A stretch of 64,000 nt of DNA from an uncultured Williamsia sp. (GTDB taxonomy: Bacteria > Actinomycetota > Actinomycetes > Mycobacteriales > Mycobacteriaceae): contig NZ_CANLWM010000005.1 in the NCBI RefSeq assembly GCF_947494875.1, positions 248,001 to 312,000 of the forward strand. Reading direction: 5' to 3'. The translations under genes were made by a program, and so were the position numbers. Every line of letters begins with the position of its first letter. Position 1 is the stretch's first letter. Shown here in pieces: positions 18,970 through 29,619 of the stretch. A model generated the notes under the pieces. It ran no database searches and had not been told where the DNA came from. It saw nothing but the letters and a program-made list of their open reading frames with translations.

Positions 18970-18975
18970 TATTCT
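18970..18975 (+). promoter_or_regulatory. Possible -10 element for nrdR
   Basis: TATTCT stands out in a GC-rich region 86 bp upstream of the nrdR ATG. No clear -35 is seen. The rest of 18853-19061 shows no gene I can support. Confidence 0.35.
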
Positions 18976-19061
18976 CGACAGGTAGGGATCATCTCGATCC
19001 ACCCGGCTCATCCCGGGCGCATGCGCCCCACGCCGGACCTCCGACCACCGAGGACGTCGCG

Positions 19062-19550
19062 ATGCACTGCCCGTTCTGTCGCCACGAGGACACGCGTGTC
19101 GTGGACTCCCGTGTCGCCGACGAGGGACAGGCGATCCGGCGACGCCGGTCGTGCTCCGAGTGTGGGCGTCGGTTCACCACCGTCGAGAGTGCGGTGCTCG
19201 CGGTGGTCAAGCGCAACGGGGTGACCGAGCCGTTCTCGCGGGAGAAGGTCATGCGCGGGGTACGGCGCGCCTGCCAGGGCCGGGCGGTCGACGAAGACCG
19301 TCTGGCGTTGCTCGCCCAGCAGGTGGAGGACGCGGTCCGCGCATCCGGCTCGGCCGAGATCCCCAGCAACGAGGTGGGATTGGCGATCCTCACCCCGCTC
19401 CGTGAACTCGACGAGGTCGCCTACCTGCGCTTCGCGTCGGTGTACCGGTCGTTCGAGTCCGTCGAGGACTTCCAGCGCGAGATCGACGACCTGCGCGCCG
19501 CCGGTCACGTCGGCGCCGCGTCAGCCGGCCAGGGCGTCGATCGCCCGTAG
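19062..19550 (+). CDS. nrdR: Transcriptional repressor NrdR
   Basis: Nucleotide-sensing repressor of ribonucleotide reductase genes. 162 aa. A zinc ribbon with C3, C6, C31 and C34 ([18 protein letters not shown]) is followed by an ATP-cone domain (~46-136; [20 protein letters not shown]). The ATG at 19062 is certain from MHCPFC; an in-frame ORF continues upstream to 18864 but this would bury the conserved N-terminus. The last 30 bp overlap the 3' end of the convergent hrpA. Confidence 0.96.
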   Translation: MHCPFCRHEDTRVVDSRVADEGQAIRRRRSCSECGRRFTTVESAVLAVVKRNGVTEPFSREKVMRGVRRACQGRAVDEDRLALLAQQVEDAVRASGSAEIPSNEVGLAILTPLRELDEVAYLRFASVYRSFESVEDFQREIDDLRAAGHVGAASAGQGVDRP

Positions 19551-22500
19551 CACCCGCTTCTCCGACACGGGGAACGCCGTACCCACCCGCTCCGCGAAGA
19601 GACCCACGCGCAACTCCTCGACGAGCCAGTGCGCCTGCTCGTTCACCGCGTCACGGCGTGCGGGCGCGCACCGCGCGGCGACCTGTGCCCAGTGCTCGAC
19701 CACACGGTCCACCGCGTCCATCCCCCGGGCGTCGGTCGACGCCGCTGCCGGGAGTCGTTCGAGTCGCACCACGATCGCGTCGAGGTAGGCGGGCAGGCGT
19801 GGTCGCTGCGCCGCAGGCGTGTCGGCGACGAACCCTGGATGGACGAGGTCCGCCAGCTGGTCGCGGACGTCCCCGGTCGCTCGGCTGTCGCCGAGACGGG
19901 TCAGTTCCGCGTGGATCGCCGGGAGGCGGGTCATCGCGTCGGCGACCACCGCGAGGATCTCGCGCGCGCGCTGGCCGGCGACGCCCGCGACCCGAGCACG
20001 CAGCGCCGCGAAGGTCTCCGGATCGCGGATGTCGCCGACGGCGCCGGCAGATTCGACGATCGCGGCGAGCGTGCAGTCGGCCAGCAGCGCCTCCACCGAG
20101 GCGTACGGGCTTTGCGACAGCGCGAGCCTCTGCGCCATCGGGAGTGCCGCCGCGGCCGAGGGTTTGAGCGGCGGGATCGAGAGCTGCAGCAGACGGAGCA
20201 CCGCGCGATGTGTCGACGCGCGGGCGGCCGCAGCGGTGGTCTCGAGGACGACGCTGACGCCGCCGTCGACCACGCGGAGTGCGGGGTGACTCGTCACCGT
20301 CTGTCCGGCAACCACCTCGGTCACCTCCGCGTCGAGGGTCCCGATGGTCGCCGCCGTCCACGTCGTCACCACCGGGGCGGCAGGTCGCGCGGAGCGGGTG
20401 GGCGCGCGCCGTGCCGAGGTGGCGGCCGGTCGGTCGAGGGCGGCGGTGAGCGCGGCCAGCGACTCGGCCTCCGCGACCACCTCGCCGGTGTCGTCGACCG
20501 CGGCGAACCGCACCGCGAGATGCGCCGGCAGGGCCGACGGATCGAAGTCGTCGGCGACGACGGACACCCCGGTGAGTCGGGTGATCTCGCGGGCCAGGCC
20601 GCTCACGACGGGCTCGGACCGGGGTGTCAGCGCCGCCATGGCCTGTGGGCCGACGTCCGCGGCAGGCCCGAGGCGTCGTCGTGTCGATTTGGGCAGCGTG
20701 CGGACCAGGGCGACGGCGAGGTCGTCGCGCAGACCCGGGACGAGCCAGTCGAACCCGGCCGGCCGGATCCGAGGCAGCAATGCGGTCGGGATGAGGACGG
20801 TGATCCCGTCGTGTGTGCTGCCGGGGGAGAACCGGTACTGCAGTTGCAGTCGCGCCTCGCCCTGCTGCCACACGTCGGGGAATTGGCCGGCCGAGACGGT
20901 GGTGGTGTCGGCGACGTCCTCGGGGGTGAGGTCCAGCAGATCGGGCTGTGTGCGCCGAGCCTTCTTCCACCATGCGTCGAAGTGCGCGCCCGACACGACG
21001 TCGGCGGGGATGCGGGCGTCGTAGAAGTCGTAGAGCTGGTCGTCGGAGATGACGAGGTCGCCGCGACGGGCGCGGTCCTCGAGTTCGCGTGCCTCCTCGA
21101 GGAGCGCGCGGTTGCGGGCGAAGAACGTGTGCTGCGTACGCCATTCGCCCTCGACCAGGGCCCGCCGGAGGAACAGGTCGCGGGAGGCCTCGGGGTCGAT
21201 ACGGCCGTAGGGGACCGCGCGACGCGCCACCAGGGGGACGCCGTAGAGCGTGACCCGCTCCCACGCCATCGCCGATCCCCGCTTGATCGACCAGTGCGGC
21301 TCGCTGTACTGCCGTTTCGCGAGGTCGCCCGCCAGACGCTCCGCCCACTCGGGCTCGATGCCGGCGACGGTGCGGGCGAACAGCCGTGAGGTCTCGACGA
21401 TCTCGGCCGCCATCACGAACCGCGGTGGCTTCTTCGCCAGGCCCGACCCGGGGAACACGACGAACTTGGTCCCGCGGGCCCCCAGGAATTCGCGGGTGTC
21501 GCCCTCACGGACACCGATCTGACCGAGGAGGCCGGCGAGCACCGACTGGTGCACCGCGGCCGCGGACGGTTCAGGGCTGTCGTCGGTCGGGTGTGTGACC
21601 GTCCATCCCTTGTCGACGACGATCCGCTCCAACTGGCCGACGAGGTCACGCCACTCGCGGATCCGCAGCCAGTGCAAGAACTCGCGGGCACACTGCCGAC
21701 GGAACTGGTTGCCGGACAGAGTCCGTCGCTGCTCTTCGAGGTGGCGCCACAGGGCCAGGATCGAGAGGAAGTCCGAGCCGGCGACGGCGAAGCGGGCGTG
21801 CATCTCGTCGGCGGCTTGCCGGTGTTCGCCGGGCCGCTCCCGGACGTCGGGCAGGGAGAGTGCCGCCACGATGACGAGGACCTCGTAAAGCACGCCCTGC
21901 TCCTGCGCGGCGACCACCATCCGCGCCCACCGGGGCTCGATCGGCAGGCTCGCGATGTCGCGCCCGACGGAGGTGAGTTCGCGGTCGTCACCCCGGCCGC
22001 GCAACGCGCCGAGTTCCTCGAGGAGCGCGACGCCGTCACGGATCGCCCGCGGGTCGGGTGGGTCGACGAAGGGGAAGCGCGCGACGTCACCCAGGTCGAG
22101 CGCCGCCATGGTGAGGATGACCGAGGCGAGGTTGGTGCGCAGGATCTCGGGGTCGGTGAACGCCGGCCGGGTCTCGAAGTCCTCCTCGGAGTACAGGCGG
22201 ATGGCGATGCCGTCGGCGACGCGCCCGCAGCGGCCGGACCGTTGGCGGGCCGACGCCTGCGAGATCGGCTCGACGGGCAGTCGCTGCACCTTGGTCCGTG
22301 TGGAGTACCGGGAGATGCGGGCGGTGCCGGCGTCCACGACGTACCGGATGCCGGGGACGGTGAGCGAGGTCTCGGCGACGTTCGTGGACAACACGATCCG
22401 CCGGCCCGAGCTGCGGGAGAACACCCGATTCTGCTCTGCCGTCGACAGCCGCGAGTAGAGCGGGAGGATCTCCTCGTCGGGGTGCGATCGGCGGAGGCTG

Positions 22501-23498
22501 TCGGCGGTGTCGCGGATGTCCCGTTCGGTGGCGAGGAACACGAGGATGTCGCCGGGTCCCTCGCGGCGCAGCTCGGAGACCGCCGCGGTGATGCCCTGGA
22601 TCTGGTCGAGGTCGACGTGGTCGCCCTCCGGGTCCTCGGACTCGACGGCGAGCGGCCGGTACCGGACCTCCACCGGATAGGTGCGTCCCGAGACCGAGAT
22701 CACCGGCACCGGTGCGTCCTCGGTGGCGAAGTGGTCGGCGAAGCGTCCGGGGTCGATGGTCGCCGAGGTGATGATGACCTTCAGGTCGGGTCGACGGGGG
22801 AGCAGCTGCTTGAGGTAGCCGAGGATGAAGTCGATGTTGAGGCTCCGCTCGTGCGCCTCGTCGACGATGATCGTGTCGTAGGCCCGCAGCAGCCGATCCC
22901 GGGTCAGCTCCGCGAGCAGGATGCCGTCGGTCATCACCTTGACGAGCGTGTCGGCGGTCGAGCGGTCGTCGAAGCGGACCGAGAATCCCACCGCGGCACC
23001 GAGATCGGTGTGTGTCTCCTCGGCGATGCGGGCCGCCACCGACCGTGCGGCGATCCGACGAGGCTGGGTGTGCCCGATGGTGCCGCGGATGCCGCGTCCG
23101 AGTTCGAGGCAGATCTTGGGCAGCTGTGTCGTCTTGCCGGACCCGGTCTCGCCGGCGATCACCACGACCTGGTGGGCGGCGATGGCCTCGCGTATCTCGT
23201 CTCGGGCCGCCGACACGGGGAGCTCGGCGGGGTAGTCGAGACGGGGGACGAGCGCACGCCGACGGTCCAGCCGCTGCGTCGCGCGGGCGACGGTGCTCTC
23301 GAAGGCCGTGCGGTCCTCGTCGGACCGGACGCGGCGGGCCCGCTGGTGCAGCCGGTGGGCGTCGGCGATCGTCACGTCGTCCTCGGGGACTGCGATCGTC
23401 GCGACAGGTGGGCCGGACGGTGCGTCGGGCGACCGGCGCCGGGATCCGCCCCGGTGTCGTCGCGGACGGCGCGCCGGGCGCGGGGACTCGTCGGACAT
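19521..23498 (-). CDS. hrpA: ATP-dependent RNA helicase HrpA
   Basis: Large DEAH-box helicase, 1325 aa, a normal length for HrpA. After a basic N-terminus (~1-80) come Walker [10 protein letters not shown] (116-124), the DEAH box (213-216), SAT (motif III), and motif VI in QRSGRCGRV, then HA2/OB-fold regions and the long C-terminal DUF3418 region with [12 protein letters not shown]. HrpA helps resolve stalled or collided ribosomes in E. coli. The ATG at 23498 is chosen because an ORF extension to 23972 would be antisense to the aminotransferase. Confidence 0.93.
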   Translation of the reverse strand: MSDESPRPARRPRRHRGGSRRRSPDAPSGPPVATIAVPEDDVTIADAHRLHQRARRVRSDEDRTAFESTVARATQRLDRRRALVPRLDYPAELPVSAARDEIREAIAAHQVVVIAGETGSGKTTQLPKICLELGRGIRGTIGHTQPRRIAARSVAARIAEETHTDLGAAVGFSVRFDDRSTADTLVKVMTDGILLAELTRDRLLRAYDTIIVDEAHERSLNIDFILGYLKQLLPRRPDLKVIITSATIDPGRFADHFATEDAPVPVISVSGRTYPVEVRYRPLAVESEDPEGDHVDLDQIQGITAAVSELRREGPGDILVFLATERDIRDTADSLRRSHPDEEILPLYSRLSTAEQNRVFSRSSGRRIVLSTNVAETSLTVPGIRYVVDAGTARISRYSTRTKVQRLPVEPISQASARQRSGRCGRVADGIAIRLYSEEDFETRPAFTDPEILRTNLASVILTMAALDLGDVARFPFVDPPDPRAIRDGVALLEELGALRGRGDDRELTSVGRDIASLPIEPRWARMVVAAQEQGVLYEVLVIVAALSLPDVRERPGEHRQAADEMHARFAVAGSDFLSILALWRHLEEQRRTLSGNQFRRQCAREFLHWLRIREWRDLVGQLERIVVDKGWTVTHPTDDSPEPSAAAVHQSVLAGLLGQIGVREGDTREFLGARGTKFVVFPGSGLAKKPPRFVMAAEIVETSRLFARTVAGIEPEWAERLAGDLAKRQYSEPHWSIKRGSAMAWERVTLYGVPLVARRAVPYGRIDPEASRDLFLRRALVEGEWRTQHTFFARNRALLEEARELEDRARRGDLVISDDQLYDFYDARIPADVVSGAHFDAWWKKARRTQPDLLDLTPEDVADTTTVSAGQFPDVWQQGEARLQLQYRFSPGSTHDGITVLIPTALLPRIRPAGFDWLVPGLRDDLAVALVRTLPKSTRRRLGPAADVGPQAMAALTPRSEPVVSGLAREITRLTGVSVVADDFDPSALPAHLAVRFAAVDDTGEVVAEAESLAALTAALDRPAATSARRAPTRSARPAAPVVTTWTAATIGTLDAEVTEVVAGQTVTSHPALRVVDGGVSVVLETTAAAARASTHRAVLRLLQLSIPPLKPSAAAALPMAQRLALSQSPYASVEALLADCTLAAIVESAGAVGDIRDPETFAALRARVAGVAGQRAREILAVVADAMTRLPAIHAELTRLGDSRATGDVRDQLADLVHPGFVADTPAAQRPRLPAYLDAIVVRLERLPAAASTDARGMDAVDRVVEHWAQVAARCAPARRDAVNEQAHWLVEELRVGLFAERVGTAFPVSEKRVLRAIDALAG

Positions 23499-23559
23499 GG
23501 TGTCCCCAGGATATTCGCCGGATGTCGCCGCACCCACCGCGGCGGGCATGATGGGCGCC

Positions 23560-24792
23560 ATGACGTCGACGCTGTGGCACGGGTTCGCCGACATGGGTGC
23601 GGTGAGCGAGAGCGGTCCGTTCGCGATCGCGAGTGGATCGGGCACTCGCATCACCGACACCCATGGGGCCGAGTACATCGACGCCACCGCGGGGCTGTGG
23701 TTCACCAACGTCGGGCACGGGCGGGCGCCCATCGCCGACGCCGTCGCGCAGCAACTGCGGACCGTCGCGCACGTCTCCGGGTTCGGCGACGTGATGCCCG
23801 CGGTGACCGTCGAACTGGCCGATCGACTCGGTGCGCTCGCCCCGGTTCCCGGCAGCAAGGTGTTCTTCACCTCGGGCGGGAGCGATTCCGTCGACTCGGC
23901 CGCGAAGCTCGCCCGGCGGTACTGGCACGAGATGGGGCGGCCGGAGAAGAAGATCGTCGTCGGTCGCACCAAGGCGTATCACGGGATGCACGTCGCGGGG
24001 ACGGCGCTGTCGGGCCTGCCGCCGAACCGCGACGGCTACGGGACCCTCATGGCCGACGCCGCGACCGTCGACTTCGACGACGCCAAGAGCCTGCTCGGTC
24101 TGATCGAGCGGGTCGGGGCCGACTCGATCGCGGCGTTCTTCTGTGAGCCGGTGATCGGTGCCGGCGGCGTGTACCCGCCGCCCGAGGGCTATCTGCGCGA
24201 GGTCCGCGACATCTGCCGCGAGCACGACGTTCTGTTCGTCGCCGACGAGGTCGTCACCGGGTTCGGCCGGATCGGCGGCGCGTGGTTCGCGTCGGCACGC
24301 TTCGACCTGCAGCCCGACATGATGACGACCGCGAAGGGACTGACGTCGGGGTATGTGCCGATGGGGGCGCTGTTCGTTGCCCCGCACATCGCGGAGCCGT
24401 TCTTCGCCGGCGGCGTGTGGTGGCGCCACGGCTACACCTACGGCGGACACGCCGGCGCTGCGGCCGCGGCCATGGCCAACCTCGACATCGTGGAGGCCGA
24501 GGGCCTGCTCGACGAGGCGTTGCGGCTCCAGGACGACCTGCACACCGCCCTCGCCCCGCTCGCGGACCTGCCCGCGGTGTCGGAGGTCCGCAGCGGGGTG
24601 GGAGCGGTCGCGGGCGTCCAGCTCGCGGACCCGGCCGTCGGACCGCATGCCGTGGCGGCGCTGCGTCGTCACGGGGTGTCCACGCGGGTCGCCGGTGCCG
24701 GGGCCCTGCAGGTCTCACCGGCGCTGGTCATGACGACCGACGAGGTCGGCGAGATGGCCTCGCGATTCCACGCCGCGCTCGACGGACTCTGA
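23560..24792 (+). CDS. Class III aminotransferase (omega-aminotransferase-like)
   Basis: PLP-dependent enzyme of the acetylornithine/omega-aminotransferase fold type I class III family, 410 aa. The PLP lysine is K259 in TTAKGLTSGYVP; other signatures are FTSGGSDSVDSA, EPVIGAGGVYPPP and FVADEVVTGFGR. The substrate cannot be told from sequence: beta-alanine/pyruvate-, putrescine- or other omega-amine-type enzymes share these features. In-frame ATGs at 23548 and 23551 are alternative starts. Divergent from hrpA with ~60 bp between. Confidence 0.85.
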   Translation: MTSTLWHGFADMGAVSESGPFAIASGSGTRITDTHGAEYIDATAGLWFTNVGHGRAPIADAVAQQLRTVAHVSGFGDVMPAVTVELADRLGALAPVPGSKVFFTSGGSDSVDSAAKLARRYWHEMGRPEKKIVVGRTKAYHGMHVAGTALSGLPPNRDGYGTLMADAATVDFDDAKSLLGLIERVGADSIAAFFCEPVIGAGGVYPPPEGYLREVRDICREHDVLFVADEVVTGFGRIGGAWFASARFDLQPDMMTTAKGLTSGYVPMGALFVAPHIAEPFFAGGVWWRHGYTYGGHAGAAAAAMANLDIVEAEGLLDEALRLQDDLHTALAPLADLPAVSEVRSGVGAVAGVQLADPAVGPHAVAALRRHGVSTRVAGAGALQVSPALVMTTDEVGEMASRFHAALDGL

Positions 24793-24801
24793 CCCGGACC
24801 G

Positions 24802-27288
24802 TCAGCCGGAGGTGACCGCCACGTCGACCACGCGCGGCATGGCGTCGGGATCGTCCGGCAGCTCGACGGCACCGGTGATCGCCCATCCGTGGTCGCCGGA
24901 CGGGTCGTCGAGGGTCTGCCGCACCGTCCACCGCTCGCCCGACTCGTCGAGGGTGAAGAGTCGCGGGCTGCGCGCGTCCGGACCCATCCCGATGTCGTCG
25001 TACTCGTCGAAGTAGTCGTCGAGGGTCGCGGGCCAGTCGACGTCCGGGTGCATGCGGCGCAGTGCGTCCTCGTCCTCGCGGGCGAACGCGTCCACGATCG
25101 CGAACATGTGGTTGCGGAGGTGGACCCGCCAGGCGCGACGATCGGGACCGGACGGTGCGCTCGGTGCCACCGGTCGCGTGGGGTCGGGGGAGGTGAGCTG
25201 CTCCCACTCGTCGATCAGGCTCGAGTCGGTGGACCGGACCAGGTGCCCGAGCCAGGCGACGACGTCGTCGAAGTCGTCTGTGTGACGGTCGGGCGGCACG
25301 CCGTGGCGGGCGATGCGGTAGACGTCGGTGAGGTAGCGCAGCAGCACGCCCTCGCTGCGGGCGAGGGACAGGCGCGCCACGATGTCACCGAACCCGTCTG
25401 CGTGCTCGAGCATCTCGCGCACCACCGACTTCGGGGACGGTCGCGTGTCGGCCACCCACGGATGGCCGCGGAGGTACATCTCGTAGGCGGCGTCGAGGAG
25501 CTCGTCGAGAGGTCGGGGGTAGGTGATCTCCTCTACCCGCGCGACCCGCTCCTCGTAGTCCAACCCGTCTGCCTTCATCTGTGCGACGGCCGCCGCCCGC
25601 GCGACGTTCTGCTGTGCGCGCACCACGGGTCGGGGATCCTCGACGATCGACTCGATCACCGACAACGCGTCGCGGGCGTAGTCGGGGTCGTCGACGTCGA
25701 GCAGCTCCAGCGCCGCGATCGCGAACGACGACAACGGGTTCGACAGGGCGAAGTCGGGTGGGAGCTCCGCGGTCAGCCGCACTGTGGCGCCGGTCGCGTC
25801 AGGGTCGGTGGTCTCGACGAGTCCCGCGTTCCGCAGTCCGCGATAGATGTCGATCGCCCGCAGGATGTGCCTGCGCTGGCGGGCACGTGGCTCGTGGTTG
25901 TCCTCGAGGAGATGGCGCATGGCCGGGAAACACGGCCCGGGCCGGGCGATCACGTCGACGAGCATCGCCGTGCTCACCCGGAAGTGGGACCGCAACGGCT
26001 CGGGATCGGCGCCGACGAGGCGGTCGAACGTCGGCTTCCCCCACGAGACGAACCCGTCCGGAGGCTTCTTGCGCTGGATCTTCTTGAGCTTTTTCGGGTC
26101 GTCACCGGCCTTGGCGAGCAGTCGCGAGTTCTCGATCTCGTGGTCGGGGGCCTCCACGACCACGTATCCGCGGTCGTCGAACCCGGCACGGCCTGCGCGC
26201 CCGGCGATCTGGTGGAACTCCCGGGCCTGCAGGTGGCGGGTGCGCGTCCCGTCGTACTTGGTGAGCCCGGTGAACAGCACCGTGCGGATCGGGACGTTGA
26301 TGCCCACGCCGAGGGTGTCGGTGCCGGCGACGACCCGCAGGAGGCCCTGTTGGGCGAGTCGTTCCACGAGGCGGCGGTAGCGGGGGAGCATCCCCGCGTG
26401 GTGCACCCCGATGCCTGCGCGCAACAGCTTCGACAGGGTCGACCCGAACCCCGATGCGAACCGGAAGTCGCCCAGTGCATCCGCGATCGCGTCCTTGCCC
26501 GCGCGGTCGAGCAGGGTCGCCGACAGCAGCGCCTGCGCGCGTTCGACTGCCGACGCCTGCGTGAAGTGCACGACGTAGATCGGCGCCCGGCCCTGGTCGA
26601 CGAGGAGCTCGATCGTGTCGTGGACCGGGGTGAGGACGTAGGAGAACTCCAGCGGCACAGGGCGTTGCGTACCGGTCACCGATGCGGTGGGTCGACCCGT
26701 GCGGCGGGTGAGATCCTCGACGAAGAAGTCGATCTCGCCGAGCGTGGCCGACATGAGCAGGAACTGCGTGCGCGGCAGCTCGATCAGCGGGACCTGCCAC
26801 GCCCAGCCGCGTTCGGGGTCGCCGTAGTAGTGGAACTCGTCCATGACGACGAGTCCGATGTCGGCGTCCGCACCGTGCCGGAGGGCGAGGTTGGCGACGA
26901 TCTCGGCGGTCGCGCACACGATCGGCGCGCCCGCGTTGACCGTCGCGTCGCCGGTCATCATGCCGACGTTCTCGGCACCGAAGACCGCACACAGGTCGAA
27001 GAACTTCTCGCTGACGAGGGCCTTGATCGGCGCGGTGTAGAAGGTCCGTTCCCCGCGCGTGCGGGCGAACTGTGCCGCGCCGGTCGCCACCAGCGACTTC
27101 CCCGACCCTGTCGGCGTCGACAGGATGACGTGCGACCCGCCGACGAGCTCGAGCAGTGCCTCCTCCTGCGCCGGATACAACGACAGGCCCCGCGATGCCA
27201 CCCACTCCGTGACGGAGTCGAAGGCATCGTCGGGGCCGTCGGGCAGGCGCGACAGCGGCGCCGGTACGGACTCGGCGGGGGCGGTCAC
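24802..27288 (-). CDS. Ski2-like DEAD/DEAH-box RNA helicase with DUF3516
   Basis: 828 aa superfamily-2 helicase. Walker A STPTGSGKS (57-65), motif II DEFH at residues 150-153, motif III SAT, motif VI in QIAGRAGRAG, and a C-terminal DUF3516-type domain; domain names are from memory of the family. It is widespread in actinobacteria, with probable RNA or ribosome-related function. The GTG start at 27288 abuts the stop of the upstream PAC2 gene with no gap, so translation is probably coupled. It is convergent with the aminotransferase. Confidence 0.85.
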   Translation of the reverse strand: MTAPAESVPAPLSRLPDGPDDAFDSVTEWVASRGLSLYPAQEEALLELVGGSHVILSTPTGSGKSLVATGAAQFARTRGERTFYTAPIKALVSEKFFDLCAVFGAENVGMMTGDATVNAGAPIVCATAEIVANLALRHGADADIGLVVMDEFHYYGDPERGWAWQVPLIELPRTQFLLMSATLGEIDFFVEDLTRRTGRPTASVTGTQRPVPLEFSYVLTPVHDTIELLVDQGRAPIYVVHFTQASAVERAQALLSATLLDRAGKDAIADALGDFRFASGFGSTLSKLLRAGIGVHHAGMLPRYRRLVERLAQQGLLRVVAGTDTLGVGINVPIRTVLFTGLTKYDGTRTRHLQAREFHQIAGRAGRAGFDDRGYVVVEAPDHEIENSRLLAKAGDDPKKLKKIQRKKPPDGFVSWGKPTFDRLVGADPEPLRSHFRVSTAMLVDVIARPGPCFPAMRHLLEDNHEPRARQRRHILRAIDIYRGLRNAGLVETTDPDATGATVRLTAELPPDFALSNPLSSFAIAALELLDVDDPDYARDALSVIESIVEDPRPVVRAQQNVARAAAVAQMKADGLDYEERVARVEEITYPRPLDELLDAAYEMYLRGHPWVADTRPSPKSVVREMLEHADGFGDIVARLSLARSEGVLLRYLTDVYRIARHGVPPDRHTDDFDDVVAWLGHLVRSTDSSLIDEWEQLTSPDPTRPVAPSAPSGPDRRAWRVHLRNHMFAIVDAFAREDEDALRRMHPDVDWPATLDDYFDEYDDIGMGPDARSPRLFTLDESGERWTVRQTLDDPSGDHGWAITGAVELPDDPDAMPRVVDVAVTSG

Positions 27289-28287
27289 CTAGGGCCGGTC
27301 GTCACCGGGTGGGGTGGGCCCGCCGTCGGCGTCGGTGTCGGGGGCGTCGTCGCCGTCCTCGGACGACGCGTCGTCGGCGGCGGCCTGGGCGAGGAACTTC
27401 TCCACCTCGGCACCGAGTTCGTCACCGCTCGGCAGGGACTCGTCGGACGCCAGCAACGACGGCGCCTCCTCGGCCCGGCCCGTCACGGCGTCGTACTGGG
27501 TCTCCAGTGCGGCGACGACCGCCTCGACCTCGCCGTTGCCCGACACCTCGGCGTCGATCTGCGTGCGGACCGTCGCCGCGGCGTTCTCCAACGCCCCGAC
27601 CGGGAGATCGAGACCGGTGACGGTCGACAGGCTGTCGATCAGGGTCGCCGAGGCCGCGGGGTATTTGGCCTGGGAGAGGTAGTGCGGCACGTGCACCGAG
27701 AGGCCGGCGGTCTTGTACCCGTGCTGGGCCATCCGGAGCTCGATCAGCATCGACGCGCTGCCGGGGATCTTCAGGGGACTGCCCCAGCGCGGCAGATCAC
27801 CCAGCATCTCCGGCGCCGAGCCATGCGCGGTGACCGTCGAGGGCCGCGTGTGCGGGATGGCCATGGGGATGGCGTTGAGTCCGACGACCGACGAGACCTG
27901 GAAGTGGTCCGACAGCCGTCGCACCGCCTCGACGAAACGGTCCCAGCGCAGATCGGGCTCCGCGCCGGCCAGCAGCAGGAATGGCCGACCGGCGTTGTCG
28001 CGGACCGCGTGGACGGTCAGCGCGGGCATCTCGACGCCGGTGAACTCCTGACCCGAGAACACCATCGTCGGGCGCCGGGAGCGGTAGTCGATCAGTTCGT
28101 CGGCGGAGAACGTGGCCACCAGTTCCGAGTCGAGGCTGTCGCGCAGGTGCTCGGCGGCCAGGGCCACTGCATGCCCGGCGTCGGCGAACCCCTCCAACGC
28201 GTGCACCAGCACCGGCCCGTCGCCCTCGTCGCCAGTGACGTGGGGTACGGGGAACTCCAACTCGTAGAGCGTGGATTCCTCGTCCAT
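27289..28287 (-). CDS. PAC2-family (proteasome assembly chaperone 2-like) protein
   Basis: 332 aa. The N-terminal ~250 residues match the PAC2 fold (LYELEFPVPHV; VHALEGFADAGHAV; PMAIPHTRPSTVTAHGS). The C-terminus is acidic and disordered. Mycobacterial relatives include Rv2125; role unknown, and no proteasome link is shown here. The ATG at 28287 has a GAGGAGTG ribosome binding site; an in-frame extension to 28362 is less likely. Forms an operon with the DUF3516 helicase. Confidence 0.85.
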   Translation of the reverse strand: MDEESTLYELEFPVPHVTGDEGDGPVLVHALEGFADAGHAVALAAEHLRDSLDSELVATFSADELIDYRSRRPTMVFSGQEFTGVEMPALTVHAVRDNAGRPFLLLAGAEPDLRWDRFVEAVRRLSDHFQVSSVVGLNAIPMAIPHTRPSTVTAHGSAPEMLGDLPRWGSPLKIPGSASMLIELRMAQHGYKTAGLSVHVPHYLSQAKYPAASATLIDSLSTVTGLDLPVGALENAAATVRTQIDAEVSGNGEVEAVVAALETQYDAVTGRAEEAPSLLASDESLPSGDELGAEVEKFLAQAAADDASSEDGDDAPDTDADGGPTPPGDDRP

Positions 28288-28426
28288 CACCACTCCTCGT
28301 TCGTCGTCGGCCCCGGGGCGCGTGCGGCCCGACGGGGGATCACCGCTGTACAACGATCCCACCCGTCCCGTGTGTTCCGGGCGGCGAGGGTCCCCGACGC
28401 GACGGCGGCGCGATGATCGTCACGTC

Positions 28427-28444
28427 GGTGGACACGTGTCCACC
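28427..28444. promoter_or_regulatory. 18-bp perfect palindrome 1 upstream of mscR
   Basis: GGTGGACACGTGTCCACC reads the same on both strands. Its centre is 95 bp before the mscR ATG. The core CACGTG is shared with the second palindrome. Probable binding site for a dimeric regulator; identity unknown. Confidence 0.6.
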
Positions 28445-28483
28445 TCGCGGACGTGGTGCTGGTCACGCATGGAAGGATCGTCG

Positions 28484-28501
28484 TGTGCGCACGTGCGCAC
28501 A
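28484..28501. promoter_or_regulatory. 18-bp perfect palindrome 2 upstream of mscR
   Basis: TGTGCGCACGTGCGCACA, also perfectly palindromic around CACGTG, ends 29 bp before the mscR ATG. Its centre is 57 bp from that of palindrome 1. The position suits a repressor operator. Confidence 0.6.
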
Positions 28502-28530
28502 TCCCCGCGATCGAGAGGACGCCGCAGAGC

Positions 28531-29619
28531 ATGTCGCAGCAGGTACGAGGTGTCGTGTCACTGTCCACGAAGGAACCCACCCAGGTGGTGACCGTGGTGA
28601 TCCCGGACCCGGGGCCGCGCGACGTCGTCGTGCGGGTGCAGGCCTGCGGTGTCTGCCACACCGACCTGGCCTATCGCGACGGCGGCATCAACGACGAGTA
28701 CCCGTTCCTGCTGGGTCACGAGGCGGCCGGCGTGGTCGAGCAGATCGGTGACGAGGTCACCCACGTCGAGGTCGGGGACTTCGTCGTCCTCAACTGGCGC
28801 GCGGTGTGCGGGCAGTGTCGCGCCTGCAAGCGCGGTCGCCCCTGGTACTGCTTCGACACCCACAACGCGAGCGTCCCGATGACGCTGGAGGACGGCACCG
28901 AGCTCACCCCGGCGCTGGGCATCGGTGCGTTCGCGGAGAAGACCCTCGTGCACGAGGGTCAGTGCACCAAGGTCGCCCCGGACGCCGACCCCGCCGTCGC
29001 CGGTCTCCTCGGCTGTGGCGTGATGGCCGGTCTCGGTGCGGCGATGAACACCGGCAACGTCGGCCGTGGTGACAGCGTCGCCGTCATCGGTTGCGGTGGT
29101 GTCGGCGACGCGGCGATCGCCGGCGCACGCCTGGCGGGTGCGTCGACGATCATCGCCGTCGACCGCGACCCACGGAAGCTGCGCTGGGCCACCGACCTCG
29201 GCGCGACCCACACCATCGACGGCTCGGCGGTCGACGACGTCGTCACCGCCATCCAGGACCTCACCGACGGAAACGGTGCCGACGTCGTCATCGACGCCGT
29301 CGGTCGCCCCGAGACCTACGAGACCGCCTTCTACGCCCGCGATCTCGCCGGGACCGTGGTCCTCGTGGGTGTCCCGACGCCGCAGATGCGCCTCGAACTG
29401 CCCCTCGTCGACTTCTTCTCGCGCGGCGGCTCGCTGAAGTCGTCCTGGTACGGCGACTGCCTGCCCGAACGCGACTTCCCGATGCTCGTCGACCTGCACC
29501 AGCAGGGACGGCTGCCGCTGGAGAAGTTCGTCTCCGAGCGCATCTCCCTCGACGACGTCGAGGCGGCGTTCCACAAGATGGAGGCCGGCGAGGTCCTGCG
29601 TTCGGTGGTGATCCTGTGA
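28531..29619 (+). CDS. mscR: S-(hydroxymethyl)mycothiol dehydrogenase
   Basis: NAD-dependent, zinc-containing oxidation of the formaldehyde-mycothiol adduct, detoxifying formaldehyde (and S-nitrosomycothiol in related enzymes). 362 aa, class III alcohol dehydrogenase family. Catalytic zinc ligands C42 (ACGVCHTD) and H63 (GHEAAG); structural-zinc cysteines C93, C96, C99 and C107; Rossmann motif GCGGVGDAA. The segments [18 protein letters not shown] and [14 protein letters not shown] mark the mycothiol-dependent subfamily. The ATG at 28531 was chosen over upstream in-frame 28453 because [10 protein letters not shown] is the family start and the extension covers the palindrome. Confidence 0.92.
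   Translation: MSQQVRGVVSLSTKEPTQVVTVVIPDPGPRDVVVRVQACGVCHTDLAYRDGGINDEYPFLLGHEAAGVVEQIGDEVTHVEVGDFVVLNWRAVCGQCRACKRGRPWYCFDTHNASVPMTLEDGTELTPALGIGAFAEKTLVHEGQCTKVAPDADPAVAGLLGCGVMAGLGAAMNTGNVGRGDSVAVIGCGGVGDAAIAGARLAGASTIIAVDRDPRKLRWATDLGATHTIDGSAVDDVVTAIQDLTDGNGADVVIDAVGRPETYETAFYARDLAGTVVLVGVPTPQMRLELPLVDFFSRGGSLKSSWYGDCLPERDFPMLVDLHQQGRLPLEKFVSERISLDDVEAAFHKMEAGEVLRSVVIL

Noticed and set aside
18864-19061. In-frame 66-residue extension of NrdR
   Set aside because: NrdR proteins begin at the zinc-ribbon motif MHCPFC; the extension is Ala/Pro-rich and contains a likely -10 element.
23499-23972. In-frame N-terminal extension of HrpA
   Set aside because: It would be antisense to the conserved N-terminus of the aminotransferase; the ATG at 23498 gives a normal HrpA.
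24802-27288. DUF3516 helicase (and the 42742 helicase) as parts of a phage-defence system
   Set aside because: Neither has nuclease, methyltransferase, reverse-transcriptase or toxin partners; both lie in conserved housekeeping order with PAC2 and sigma-factor-region genes.
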